DNA of 64,000 nucleotides from Polydrusus tereticollis. Taxonomy: Eukaryota > Arthropoda > Insecta > Coleoptera > Curculionidae. Where the stretch lies: the NCBI GenBank assembly GCA_963920685.1, contig OY987336.1, positions 20,224,876 to 20,288,875 on the forward strand, written 5' to 3'. Made by a program: the position numbers and the translations under genes. Position 1 is the first letter of the stretch, and every line of letters begins with the position of its first letter. Of the stretch, positions 19,921 to 31,158 are shown in pieces. The notes beneath the pieces are model-generated. The model searched no databases, was not told where the DNA came from, and saw only the letters and a list, made by a program, of their open reading frames with translations.

Positions 19921-19980
19921 GGGAACAAGAATTTTACCTTTATTAAATTTGTGGAGGAAGACATTGTCGTTTTATTTACA

Positions 19981-20476
19981 AGTATTTATAAATCTGTGGT
20001 GCCTTTTAATATTTTAGCTAGAATATACTGTCGTATTAATGATAACACAGTATACAGTTTATACGAAAAGCAAACGTTAGACTTCTTTTTTTGGCAAAAC
20101 TGAACTCTCTAATATTTTCTTCCTGGTGTAGTATTTATGTAGATTCGCGCCATTTATTCAAATGTAATTACGCGCCTTTACGCCGTGCGCCCTCTGGTGA
20201 CGGCCAGGGGAAGAAAATTGACGTGACGTTTAGCGGGAGAGAGATTTAGAGGTTAAGTAAGAGTCTATGGAAGCAAAGAAAAAAGATGGTTGTGTGAGTT
20301 ATGTTTTGTTTACTGTGGAAAAATTAGAAAAAGTAAAGAAATATTAATGCATTTTATTTGGGTTTGTCCCCGGACAACCAGTACTACAGTTTATCAGAGG
20401 TGGGATTTGAACAGAAGACAGATGATTACAGATTTGTAAGTACAGTTTCGATATAGCACATGCAGAAAATAGTAAT
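19981..20476. other. No recognisable gene
   Basis: Unassigned sequence between the Penelope palindrome and the Gypsy gag fragment. The last part may be the 5' leader of the Gypsy element, but no LTR could be identified. Confidence 0.4.
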
Positions 20477-20720
20477 TTAAGAGATTTCTCACGTACGACA
20501 AACGAAGATGAATTTGCAAGGTTTTATGAGGCCTGTATGTCCGGTCTTGATGCTAACAGACCAGCAGTTGATGGGGTGCACCAGCCCGAAACATGTCTTC
20601 GATCTCAGGGACAAAATGAGGCCAGAGACTCCGAGCAAAGAACTTCATCATCCAACCCACCAGTGGACGTAAATTTGTTACTTGCTTCAATGAATAATTT
20701 AATGCAACAGAATGTATACA
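20477..20720 (+). pseudogene. Ty3/Gypsy gag fragment, left of a CACTA-like insertion
   Basis: The frame is open from about 20477 (NLRDFSRTTNEDEF) to the Asn codon at 20711, where the CACTA-like element interrupts it. The right part of the same reading resumes at 37129 with an Asn codon (NASVAKKQTVMPDL). No gag domain is recognisable by eye; the link is made by the collinear pol segment at 37250-38975. Confidence 0.55.
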
Positions 20721-20739
20721 CCCAGTAAACCAAATTCGG

Positions 20740-21180
20740 TTTCAGTGACGTTCCTGAAACCGTTATTTTAAATAGGAAACGTTTGATACTAAGTTTCTGA
20801 AACGTTTCAGGTTGGTTACAGAAACGGTAAATGTCCTACCCAAAAAACGTTTCAATGCAACGTTTCTAAGTTACTTTTAGTAAACGTTTACTAAGCTACT
20901 AATAAACGTTGATGACACTTATATTTGGTAAATAAGTTGCAAAAACGTTTCTGCTACGTTTCAGCAACCCTAATGCCCTGTCCAATAAAAGTTTATTGGT
21001 TACGTTTTAGAAACGTTCATGTAACTTTTAACATTTAGGGCACACTTAAATTCTGAAACGTAGCTGCTACGTTTCTGAATCCGTAGATATCCTGCTTAAT
21101 AACCGTTTTCTGTGGTGCTTCTAAATAAATTTCTGAAACGTTTATGCTACGTTTCAGAAACCTTAAATAATGACGCATAA
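20740..21180. repeat. Left subterminal repeats of the CACTA-like element
   Basis: More than ten copies of GAAACGTTT or ACGTTTC in both orientations lie in this interval, for example around 20776, 20804, 20866, 20945, 21054 and 21136. Arrays like this are typical transposase binding sites in CACTA elements. A shorter set is at the other end. Confidence 0.8.
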
Positions 21181-21230
21181 TTGTTACTTCTCATAATGTA
21201 TATTGATTATTAATATTTATATAAAATATA

Positions 21231-21349
21231 TTAATTTTCTGTTCGACGTTTAGCCCTTTGATGTCTTAAAGCAGCCTGTTTAAGCCAGTCCATTACACAT
21301 CGTTCTAGCTCAACTTCTGTAAAACTGCACAATCTTTTCCTAGATGCGT
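21231..21349 (-). CDS. Last exon of the DUF4806-type gene
   Basis: On the minus strand an acceptor (GGTTTCAG) is followed by a phase-1 completing AC and then ASRKRLCSFTEVELERCV, MDWLKQAALRHQRAKRR and a TAA stop at 21233-21231. It joins in frame to the exon ending at 31159. The intervening 9.8 kb is an intron that now contains the whole errantivirus. Confidence 0.75.
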
Positions 21350-21544
21350 CTGAAACCATAATATTGCTGTTACAATTACTGAAGTAAAAAAATATAGCGA
21401 CTCTTCATAATATAGTTATAAAGATTTTTTTTTAAATCATGAAAAACATGCACCCAAAAAGTTATCGATCGAAATAAGTGTTCCTAACTTTTAATAATAA
21501 TGGTAATTTTACACTTCTTCCCCCTATACTTGTTTTTTCGAGTG

Positions 21545-21770
21545 AATTATATCACCCCTAAACCTAGGATTAGATGACACTATCAAGAACTACCTAAACT
21601 GCCGAATCAGCATCAGCAGACGAAGCAGAGAGGATATGCTTGTTCCCAAGAAAAATATCATTCAGTCGGGTTTTTATTGTCACGATAACAACACATATTT
21701 TTGTAAAAGTTAGTTTTAACAAATAAAATTATTTTTTAAAAACTTAAATCTCGTTAATCAAGATTTAATT
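21545..21770 (+). repeat. 5' LTR of the errantivirus (226 bp)
   Basis: It starts AATTATATCACC and ends AAGATTTAATT. The final T is shared with the primer binding site, as in other errantiviruses. Confidence 0.95.
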
Positions 21771-21780
21771 GGCGCAGTCG
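21770..21780 (+). promoter_or_regulatory. Primer binding site TGGCGCAGTCG
   Basis: TGGCGCAGTCG directly at the LTR edge matches the primer site used by 17.6/297-type errantiviruses, which is thought to pair with a tRNA-Ser. Confidence 0.85.
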
Positions 21781-22053
21781 TGCGGATTTTTGGAATTGAT
21801 CGTATCGAACGATCGATTTTCGTATCAACGATTAACCTAAAAATCGAACTTGTTGGTGACTTTGTTGTGCGGAGGTGTTTGGTGGAGTGACGTCATAATC
21901 TATCGAAGAGGAGTCGCCCAGTCTATCGCAGACCTATCAGACCACCCAGGCAAGACATCATCGAAGATTGGAACCAAATTGTCCAATTTTGCAAGAATCC
22001 AAGTTTGGGAAGGACCACATTGCCGACCTAAGACAAGGTTTTTTATAGAGATA

Positions 22054-22088
22054 ATGCTGAAGGCCTTCGTTGTTATTCTTATGTAAGT
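22054..22088 (+). promoter_or_regulatory. Leader ATG and splice donor for the env mRNA
   Basis: ATG 22054 opens nine codons of hydrophobic character and then meets a donor, GTAAGT at 22083-22088, in phase 2. The acceptor at 28949-28950 begins an exon in matching phase. In errantiviruses env is made from a spliced RNA, and here the start and first part of the signal peptide would be supplied by this leader. Read from sequence; no transcript evidence. Confidence 0.6.
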
Positions 22089-23079
22089 GCAATTTAATGT
22101 CTGTAGAAAACATAACCGATTTTCTTAAAAATTTGACAATTGACAATAACCCTTCAACCGACTCTCAAATTTTTATTGAAAATCCGGTATCAATTGAATC
22201 TATAACCGAATCAATTAATAATATTGATAAAGAAATTACCAATCACTTAAACGTAATTGAAATGTCTAGATTTAGTTCCGAACATCTAAAATGCGTACCT
22301 GATTTCGATGGAAATCCCAATGACCTTAATAGGTATATATCTGTTTGTGATTCCTTAATAAATAAGTTCTATGATCGGAATAATCCAACGACTTTTCAAA
22401 ATGTCTATTTAATAAACTCTTTAATTGCAAAACTATCAGGAAATGCAAAACTGGTAGTAAATATTCAAAATGTATCTACCTGGAAAGATGTGCGTGATAC
22501 ACTTACACGCAACTTTTCAGATCAAAGAGACGAAACATGCTTAAATAGAGATTTGGTTATGATGCGACAAAATTCTGCGGAAAAACCGCAACAATTTTAT
22601 GATAGGGTTTTAAATATTTTAAATCTTTTGTGTGCGTACGTAGATCTGCATGAAAGCAGTAGCGCTAATAAAAATTTAAAACGCACGTTGTACCAAAATT
22701 TGGCATTAAGAACATTTTTGTCTGGGTTACGGGAACCTTTAGGTACTACAATTAGGTGCATGAAACCAAGTGATCTTAGTGAGGCTCTTCAAGTCGTTTT
22801 ACAGGAAGATAATGTCCACTATTTTCAAAATTTGAACCCAAAAATTATATCTAGACCCGGTCCCATTCAACCTAGACCAGAACTAACATCGAGAATAGTG
22901 CGTAACACTCCGATATATTTTAATAGCAATACCCCCAATAACTTCTTCAGAAGTCAAGCGCAAAATAGGTTTCCATCGCAACCGATTGCAATCCAACCCA
23001 GAATGAATACTCAACCACAAAAATATTTTACGAATTCCCAAGTTTTTAGGCAACCACAGCAAAATAGACTCTCAGAACC

Positions 23080-24808
23080 TACAAGTTTCCAGATTTGTGG
23101 AAGATAGCACGTATATGCCCCATATTAAAGTCAGGTCAGTCCAATCCTATTACTAACTATCGACCGATTGCATTGCTTTCGAACTTTGCTAAAGTCTTCG
23201 AGATGTCTGTATACGAGCGCATTTTCTATCAAATCAAAAATCTAATTTCCTCAGAGCAACATGGTTTTTATCAGCAACGATCTACAGTGACAAATTTAGC
23301 ATGTTTCACACAATTCATTTATCAATCGTTTCATGATAGGAATCAGGTGGATGCGATCTTCACGGACTTCTCTAGGGCGTTTGACAAATTGGACCATGGC
23401 ATAACGCTAAGAAAAATGCGGGAGTTGGGCTTTAACGAGGGCTTGGTTCAGTTTTTTAAATCCTATTTAGCAGATCGACATCAATTTGTTGAGTATTCGG
23501 GCTACAGATCGGACATATTCGTCGCTACAAGTGGAGCACCGCAGGGCAGTAACCTGGCTCCGCTTATTTTCTCAATATTTATTAATGACATTACAACAAA
23601 CATAACGAGTGAGAGGCTGCTCTTTGCCGATGACTTCAAGATATTTCGCCAAATTTCAGATCCCAGGGACTGCATTGAACTTCAAAAGGATTTAGACACG
23701 ATATGCGAGTGATGTATGAGGAACAAACTACCCCTAAACATAGGTAAATGTAAACAGGTAACATTTTCTATAAAACCCGATGACTTTAACTTCCACTATA
23801 GATTAGATGGGATGGATTTGGAGAGGTGTGATGGTATTAAGGATTTGGGTGTATATATGGATAAAAAAATGTCGTTTTCCCAACACATTCAAGACACAAC
23901 CCAATCAGCTTTAAGAGCTCTAGGTTTTCTAATGCGCTCCGCTAAATCATTTCACGATGTGACCTGTTTAAAAGTTTTATACACTGCCCTTGTAAAATCG
24001 AAATTGGATTATGCATCTTTAATACGGTCTCCAAATTACAAAATCCATATAAACAAATTGGAGTATGTACAGAGAAGATTCTTGAAGTTTCTGTGCCTCA
24101 AGATGGATGGTTACTACCCAGTCAGGGGTTTTAACCACGTCACTCTGCTCGAGCGCTTTGATATGAGTTCCTTGGAGGATAATCGAAAATATTTCTCTTT
24201 GATATTTCTATTTAAGCTAACTAATAATCTAATAAACTGCCCTAAATTACTTCAGCAGATTAATTTTAATATTCCGGCATATCGCTCTAGACAGCATGAT
24301 CAGTTCTACCTTAATGTACCATATACAAATGTTGAGAAAAAAGCACCATTATATCAGGCTTGTAACAACTTCAACAACATTGGGGCTGGTTCAGATCTTG
24401 ATATCTTTGGCAATACCCTCGATACATTTAAGAAAACAGCAGCACGCCTTACTTTGCGTCGAGTTGTTTAATTTCCACTTATTGTTACTACTATACTGTA
24501 ACATTGTCAAACCATTACAAAAATTTCTTGTTTTTCCTTTTTTAAAACTAGTCTATATATACACACATTTATAATGAATGAAATTGTCATGTACTAATAA
24601 TGCTCAGTTTGTTGAGTATTTAGTTTTAAGTAGATACCTTTTGGTTTAGTTTGATTGGTTTGATGCTTAGCTTAATTTAGGTATATTAATTACTTTAATA
24701 CTATGTTGTGGCATTTACTGATACATTATCTTATCATTAGGTAGGTTTCCTACCTGTTGGATAATAAACGATAAATAAATAAATAAATAAATAAATATAT
24801 AAATAAAA
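23080..24808 (+). mobile_element. 5'-truncated jockey-type retroposon inside gag
   Basis: The insert starts within the RT (FPDLWKIARICPILKSG), passes HGFYQQRSTVTN, FTDFSRAFDKLDH, SGAPQGSNLAPLIF and FADDFKIF, and after one TGA at 23710-23712 continues with the thumb and C-terminal tail to 24471. A 3' UTR ends in an ATAA-repeat tail at 24772-24800. RT motifs are mostly intact, but the endonuclease is missing and the stop breaks the frame. A target duplication could not be recognised. Confidence 0.85.
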
Positions 24809-25131
24809 TCAAATGTTTTTAAACCAAACCCGAATAAAACATTCCCCAAACCTACGCCTATGAGCGTATCTACCCGAAATACAACGAATTTCGTGCAAAA
24901 CCGTCCGTCGACATCATATTATCAACAACCCCAACAACGTAATTGGGTTGCTGAAGAACTATTTTATGCACAAACAGACGAAATGGAGCCAAAAAACACA
25001 AACTATGACCTAGGACAACAAGACGAGCAATATTTTCTCGATGATCAAACAAATCAATATTTTGCTGAAGACTCGAGAAATGTTCAATCACTAAACGAAG
25101 ATAACAATTACGATGATGAAAGTCAACAGGG

Positions 25132-25138
25132 AAATTTT
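25132..25138 (+). promoter_or_regulatory. Putative -1 frameshift heptamer A AAT TTT
   Basis: AAATTTT sits exactly in the X XXY YYZ register of the gag frame, 31 bases before the gag stop. A -1 slip here moves ribosomes into the pol frame, which is open from this point through protease and RT. Errantivirus pol is generally expressed by -1 frameshifting. Confidence 0.65.
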
Positions 25139-28100
25139 CATTTAACCCATACCAACAAAGATCCAACGTAGAGACCGAGACTTCACCACCTATAATTTCT
25201 CTTAATAACACTAATTCTAGCGAACTTTCATACATAACTTTTCCCGAATATGACATTAAAATACTAATAGACTCTGGCTCAACAAGATCGTTTATTGACC
25301 CCCAAATTGCATTTAAATATTTTCCAAATTTAATTAGGGATGACCCATTTATTGTTTCGACAGTTTTTCAAAAGTCGGCTCATAAATATAGCACCCTTAT
25401 ACCCGCTTCGGAAATTTTCAATTTACCACATGTTACCAATCTTAAATTTTTCCTATTTAAATTTCACAATACTTTTCACGGACTTTTAGGCCTCGATAAC
25501 TTAAAAGTTTTACAAGCAAGCTTAGACTTTAATAAAGGCATTTTAGTCACACCATATGCAAGGATAAGATTAAGCTATTTTCAAATAAAAAATGATCTTA
25601 ATTTAATAACAATTTCACCCAGATCCGAACAAGTTATAAAATTAAAAACATCAATATTGAATGGAGAAGTCATTATACCTCACCAAAAAATCCACAATTG
25701 TGAAATACCCGAATCTTTAACAATAGCAAAAAATGGCGAAGCCATAACAACAATTTTAAATAATACCACCAATCCGATTACTCTGGATTTCTCAGAACCC
25801 ATATTAGTTGAAAATTTTAATGAAAATAACATTCAACAAATTTACCTAAACAATTTTGACGAATCACCAAAACAAAAAATTGATTTCTCTAAATTTCGTA
25901 CAGACCATTTAAACAACGAAGAAAAACGCCAGATTCTTGACCTGCTTAATGAGTATTCCGATATTTTCTATGACGAAAATACGTCCCTGACCTTTACCAA
26001 CAAAATTAAGCATCAGATTCGCACTTCAGACGAGGTACCCATATACACCAAATCATACAGATACCCGTACGTTCACAAGCAGGAAGTCGAAGGTCAAATA
26101 AAGAAGATGCTGGACCAAAAGATAGTCAGACCCAGTCATTCACCCTGGAGCTCACCAATTTGGGTAGTCCCAAAAAAGGCAGACGCGTCTGGAAAACGGA
26201 GAGTCGTGGTCGACTATAGAAAATTGAACGAGAAATCCTTGGATGATCGCTATTGCCTTCCAAACATTAGTGATATACTCGACAAACTTGGCAAGTGTCA
26301 GTATTTCACTACGCTAGACCTGGCAAGTGGATTCCACCAGATTGAAATGGATGCGAACATCGAAAAAAACGCTTTTAGTACCGAATTTGGGCACTATGAA
26401 TATCTGCGTATGCCCTTCGGGTTAAAAAATGCTCCTGCGACGTTCCAACGCGTCATGGACAATATTTTACGTGGGCTGCAAAACAACAAATGTGCAGTGT
26501 ACCTAGATGATATTATTATATTCTCTACGTCATTGCAAGAACACATCGAACGATTAAAATCTGTTTTCGAACGACTTAGGGAATCCAATTTCAAAATACA
26601 GCTCGATAAGTCCGAGTTTTTAAGAAAAGAGGTGGCTTATCTAGGACACGTAGTTACACCTGATGGGGTTAAGCCTAACCCGGATAAAATAAAAGCGATT
26701 AAAAAATACCCTATACCTTCAACCACGAAACAAATTAAAGGTTTTCTTGGCTTATTAGGTTATTACAGACGTTTTATAAACAACTTTGCTAAAATCACAA
26801 AACCGTTGAGAAAGTGCTTAAAGAAGGGAGCTAAGATCGAACATAACCCAGAATTCGTATCATGTTTCGAAACCTGCAAAAATTTACTAATAAACGAACC
26901 CATTCTACAGTACCCCGATTTTACCAAAACGTTCAATTTAACTTGCGACGCCAGCAACGTAGCAATTGGTTGTGTATTGTCACAAGGACCTATCGGTCAT
27001 GATCGACCAATAGCTATATGCCTCGAGGACATTAAACGACTCCGAACAAAACTATGCCACTATTGAGAAAGAATTATTGGCAATAGTTTGGGCCACCAAG
27101 TATTTTCGGCCATATTTATTTGGACGAAAATTTAACATCATTACAGACCATAAGCCCCTCCAATGGCTTTTTTCTTTAAAGGACCCTAATTCAAAAATGC
27201 TACGCTGGAGAATAAAATTAGAGGAGTATGACTACCATATTATATATAAAAAAGGAACCCTAAATCAGAATGCAGATGCACTTTCACGAATAGAGATACA
27301 TACAAAGGAGATTAATACCGATTTCGAAGAATTGGACAAAATAATATCAGATAGTAATAATCAAAATCAAACCAAAATAACGGATATCGAACAATTAGAT
27401 CAAATTCTTACATCTAATACCCAACAAAATAGAGAAAACAATGATAACGCGTCACTGATTGTGCACACCGATGACGAACAAAATATCGAGGACACAGACC
27501 TTAATGATGACCCTGACCTACCTCTCGATGAAAATGCTACAGTGCATTCAAATGCCGAACAAAATCCCGTAGTAGGAATTCCCATATCTGAATGTGCAGT
27601 TAATTATGGTAGTAATCAAATAATTGTCACTTCTGTTTTACACTCCCCTACCAAACCTAAGATTACCATTCTGTTTGAGAAGAAAAAACGTATAAGTAAC
27701 AGTACAAATATCAGAAAATAATTTTGAAGAAGACGTTATTAATTTTGTTAGGGATTATATTTCTCCTGATATCCAATACCATATTTATTTTTCAGAACCA
27801 AATATGTATGAACCATTTTCGACAACACTGCAAAGATATTTTAAATGGCCATCTATTAAATTTAAACGTTGCTTGAAAAAGTTAATTGATGTTACACACA
27901 AAAATGACATAAGCGAAATAATTAGAAATTACCACGAAAGCAAGAGCAATCATCGCGGAATAGATGAAACGTACTTAAGAATTAAAGAAAAATATTATTG
28001 GCCAAATACAAAAAAGGCGATACAAACATATATCAATGAATGTGAAATTTGCCAACAAAGCAAGTACGAGCGTAACCCAGTTAGAATTAAAATGAACGTC

Positions 28101-28927
28101 ACACCCACGGCATCAAAACCATTCGACATTGTCCATTTGGATACATTACCTTTGAACAATCAAAATTTTTAACTATAGTCGACAGCTTTTCTAAATATGC
28201 GCAGGCGTACCCAATCACGTCAGTAAGTGGTACAGAAATAGCCGATAATTTAATAAGGTATTTTTCACACCACCGTGTACCATCTCAGATAATTTGCGAT
28301 AACGGAACGGAATTCAAAAACTCTTTAATAACCGAGCTTTTAGGCTTACACAAAATTAAAATTCATTTTATCTCACCAAACCACCCCCAATCCAATGGAT
28401 TGTGTGGACGCTTTCACTCTACGATTATCGAACATATTAGACTTCTTAATACACAAGGTTTTTCTAAAACTCCTATTAATATGAAAATGTTATATGCCAT
28501 ACTAGCCTATAATAATTCCTTGCATTCTGAAATAAAAATTAAGCCTATTGATGTTATAAATGGGCATATTTCCACAAATGACCCATTTAACCTAGAAATA
28601 GAAAAAATCTTACTCAACGACTATGTTAACGAACATCGGGAAAAAGCAAAAATCATTTATTCAAAGATAAATTCTGATATTATAGGAAACAAAGAACGAA
28701 CTATTGAAAAAAGGAACCAAAATCGCGATGACCCCGAAATCTTCCAACCCCAAAATCAAGTTTTTGTAAAGAAACATACTCGTCAGAAAAATTCAAATAA
28801 ATTTCAGAAACCAACTAAATTAAAAAGTACTAATCCTCAGAGGAAAACAGTATCTACTGAAGAACAAACAAAATTACATATGGATAATCTAAAAAGGCCT
28901 CTTAGGAAGACCTTCTCTTTCGATTAG
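25135..28927 (+). pseudogene. Errantivirus pol (protease, RT, RNase H, integrase), frameshifted
   Basis: In order: protease with LIDSGS near 25267; RT about 25990-26760 with YLDD near 26505; RNase H about 26930-27290; integrase with an HHCC zinc module (about 27940-28090) and catalytic core (ICDNGTEF near 28300). Frame 1 holds to TGA 27064; small indels then shift the reading near 27005-27077, near 27720-27800 and near 28172-28180. At the third integrase catalytic position Gly (GGA) replaces the expected Glu in the block SNGLCGRFHST near 28400. Pol copies the RNA and inserts the cDNA; this copy cannot do so itself. Confidence 0.88.
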
Positions 28928-28950
28928 TAAAATAGGGCTTTCATTTTCAG

Positions 28951-30630
28951 ATTTTCTGGAACTCTCGGATTCCAAGAAACCATCTCCATACGAAAACTTG
29001 ACAACAACCCTGGACTCGTCCGTCTTAAATTAGGAACCACAAAAATAGAACATTATGCGCATGAACTTAACACTATTATGATTTAAATCCGATATTAATC
29101 GAAGTTAACAAATTAAACGATCGAACTAGCCTTCTAATTGACTTAATTAATGTAAATAAAAATAGTGCCTTTGATGCCTCCAACTATTTGAAAATATTAA
29201 AATTCATCCGGGATAAAGTTGAAACAAAACTAGGTGAACTTTTACCACACCCTATGCGCGTGAAACGAGGTTTAATAAACGGCTTAGGTTCTATCTTCAA
29301 ATCAATTTCCGGAAATTTAGATTACGCAGACGGAGAACGATACGATAAGTTGATTCAAGAATTGCAGAGTAACCAAATCAATATAGCTAATAATATTAAT
29401 AGCCAAAATACATTATCAGTTGCTCTCATTGATAAATTTAACAAAACTATTCAGCAAATCAATCATAATGAAAAATTATTGGAAACACGGTTATTTCAAA
29501 TTTCTTTAATTATAGGAAACCAGACATACCGTGAGAACTCTTTGTTTATTATGGATCTCATGAATCAGATTACCAACATGTACGAAATCCTAAACTCTAT
29601 TTTGCAAGATATAGAAAATTCTGTTTCTTTCTCACAGTTACAAATTATGCATCCCAGCATAATGAAAACTGCTGATCTTTTCTACGAACTTAAAATCTTA
29701 GAAACTTATTTAAATAAAGATCAACATCCAGTCGAATTAGCTTTAAAAAATATACCTATCTATTTAAAGTTAATAAAAATCAATAGTTTTATTTTAAATA
29801 ATAAAATAGTCTTTATATTACATATTCCAATTACATACCCCGAAAATTTTAATTATTATCATTTATTCTCTACCCCTATATTTTTTGAGTCAGTTTAAGG
29901 CGATAATTCCGCGAAATAAATTCTTAGCTAAAAATAAATTGCACTATGCATTTGTAAGCAACCTCTGCAACGAAATATCTCCACAACAATTCATCTGCCC
30001 AAGAATGGACATCAAAGACGTAGAAGAAGACAACCCTTGTGAAATTCAACTTCTTGACGTCAAAAACACCTCCGCTTGCGAAAAAACACAGGTTATGATA
30101 CCAGGATCACTCATTAAACGATTAGGCGATTCTAACCAATGGATAGCCTTGCTGCCAAAACAAGATACCCTTAAATTTAAATGCAAGAAACAAGAAGAAG
30201 TACAAAAACCAAGTGCTGGTACCTATTTAATCGATCTGCCCATTGGATGTCAGATGTCTACCTTACAAGAAATATTTGTAAATGAGAGACAATCGACAAA
30301 ATTAAATCAGCCAATACTGTTCCCTGATTTAGATATAAAATTTGGTCAAGCAGCTCCAAATAATATTTCTGTTCGATTGGATGAAATCGAACTCGATGAT
30401 CTCAAATCAATTATAGGACCCATATGATCGAGAATCAAGTTATGCTGTCCCATGGAAGTATCTCTCATATACCAAGTTTTTGGACACTGGCGATATATGG
30501 ACTTCTAATTTCGGGAGCGACATACGTCACTTATAAGAAGCTCTATCCCAAGCTGCGTAAACTCAATAATCCTAAGGAAGGAACCCAGAAGGAAAATGCC
30601 GACTTCGCCGACGTCCAACTTCCTCGCTAA
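28951..30630 (+). pseudogene. Errantivirus env, frameshifted
   Basis: The env exon follows an acceptor (TTTCATTTTCAG, ending 28950). Pieces lie in different frames: 28951 to about 29075, about 29076-29898, 29885-30427 and 30424-30630. A furin-type site (RVKRG) with the typical following Gly-rich block is near 29262-29290. A hydrophobic membrane segment with a basic tail (LAIYGLLISGATYV) is near 30488-30530. Env proteins of this group mediate membrane fusion. At least three frame breaks make this copy non-functional as read, though single-base assembly errors in homopolymers cannot be excluded. Confidence 0.82.
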
Positions 30631-30645
30631 CCCTCAAAGTTTGAT

Positions 30646-30658
30646 TTTAGGGGGGAGG
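30646..30658 (+). promoter_or_regulatory. Polypurine tract of the errantivirus
   Basis: The purine run AGGGGGGAGG immediately precedes the 3' LTR at 30659 and would prime plus-strand DNA synthesis. Confidence 0.85.
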
Positions 30659-30884
30659 AATTATATCACCCCTAAACCTAGGATTAGATGACACTATCAA
30701 GAACTACCTAAACTGCCGAATCAGCATCAGCAGACGAAGCAGAGAGGATATGCTTGTTCCCAAGAAGAATATCATTCAGTCGGGTTTTTATTGTCACGAT
30801 AACAACACATATTTTTGTAAAAGTTAGTTTTAACAAATAAAATTATTTTTTAAAAATTTAAATCTCGTTAATCAAGATTTAATT
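30659..30884 (+). repeat. 3' LTR of the errantivirus (226 bp)
   Basis: Same length as the 5' LTR. I see one A-to-G difference (AGAAGAATATC) and one C-to-T difference near the A/T-rich end. Confidence 0.95.
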
Positions 30885-31158
30885 AGTGTGATGTAAGCTG
30901 CTAAAAAAAAAACGTACAGGCAGATCACATTCGCAAACCATAGCTCAGCATGATTATAGGTTAATATAAGTTTACACTGTGAACTGCCAATACGATGTTT
31001 ATTGGCCGCATCTGTGTAGGTGCTTACTGAACTGTTAACATTTTATCGAAAATCTAAAAATGCTGCATATAGAAATCCGGATGCTCCTTGCAACTTTCTT
31101 AAAAGTATAATTTTATTGGACTATATTAAATTGATCTAGTTCTACGAAACTAGCTTAC

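Larger units (their letters stand above)
15189..19980. repeat. Large palindrome made of two head-to-head Penelope-like copies
   Basis: The left arm 15189-17817 is the reverse complement of the right arm 17842-19980, around a centre of about 24 bp that belongs to the left copy. Arms are nearly identical apart from scattered substitutions and a 488-bp insertion in the left arm (a MITE plus its duplication). Both copies are truncated at almost the same RT codon and both keep their 3' ends, which point outward. Confidence 0.95.
17843..19980 (+). mobile_element. Penelope-like element, plus copy, 5' truncated
   Basis: It comprises the ORF 17843-18898, a 3' UTR of about 1.1 kb and the hammerhead-bearing terminal part ending GTTTTATTTACA at 19980. 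It carries the empty site for the MITE present in the other arm. Confidence 0.9.
22097..25171 (+). pseudogene. Errantivirus gag, interrupted by a non-LTR insertion
   Basis: ATG 22097 (MSVENITDFLKN) is preferred over upstream non-ATG codons. The frame runs to about 23085 and resumes after the insertion at about 24809 in the same frame, ending at TAG 25169-25171. The middle is a typical errantivirus capsid-like region (ERFLSGLREPLGTTIR-like), the last part is Asn/Gln-rich and polar. There is no zinc knuckle, as usual for this group. The protein forms the particle that packages the RNA. A slippery heptamer near the end leads into pol. Confidence 0.85.
21545..30884 (+). mobile_element. Complete errantivirus-type LTR retrotransposon with env region
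   Basis: A 9,340-bp element with 226-bp LTRs (21545-21770 and 30659-30884), a perfect AGTG target duplication (21541-21544 and 30885-30888), a tRNA-type primer site, gag, pol, env and a polypurine tract. I see two differences between the LTRs, so it is young. The internal genes are nevertheless broken: gag holds a non-LTR insertion, pol and env carry several frame breaks, and the integrase lacks its catalytic Glu. It inserted in an intron of the DUF4806-type gene of the CACTA-like element. Confidence 0.95.

Noticed and set aside
15189..19980. Palindrome as a pure assembly artefact
   Set aside because: The arms differ by substitutions and by a MITE with its own target duplication, so they are not mirror copies of the same reads, although long-read confirmation is still needed.
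21850..22086. 78-codon frame before gag
   Set aside because: Most of it is errantivirus leader; only its last nine codons, from ATG 22054, make sense as the env leader.
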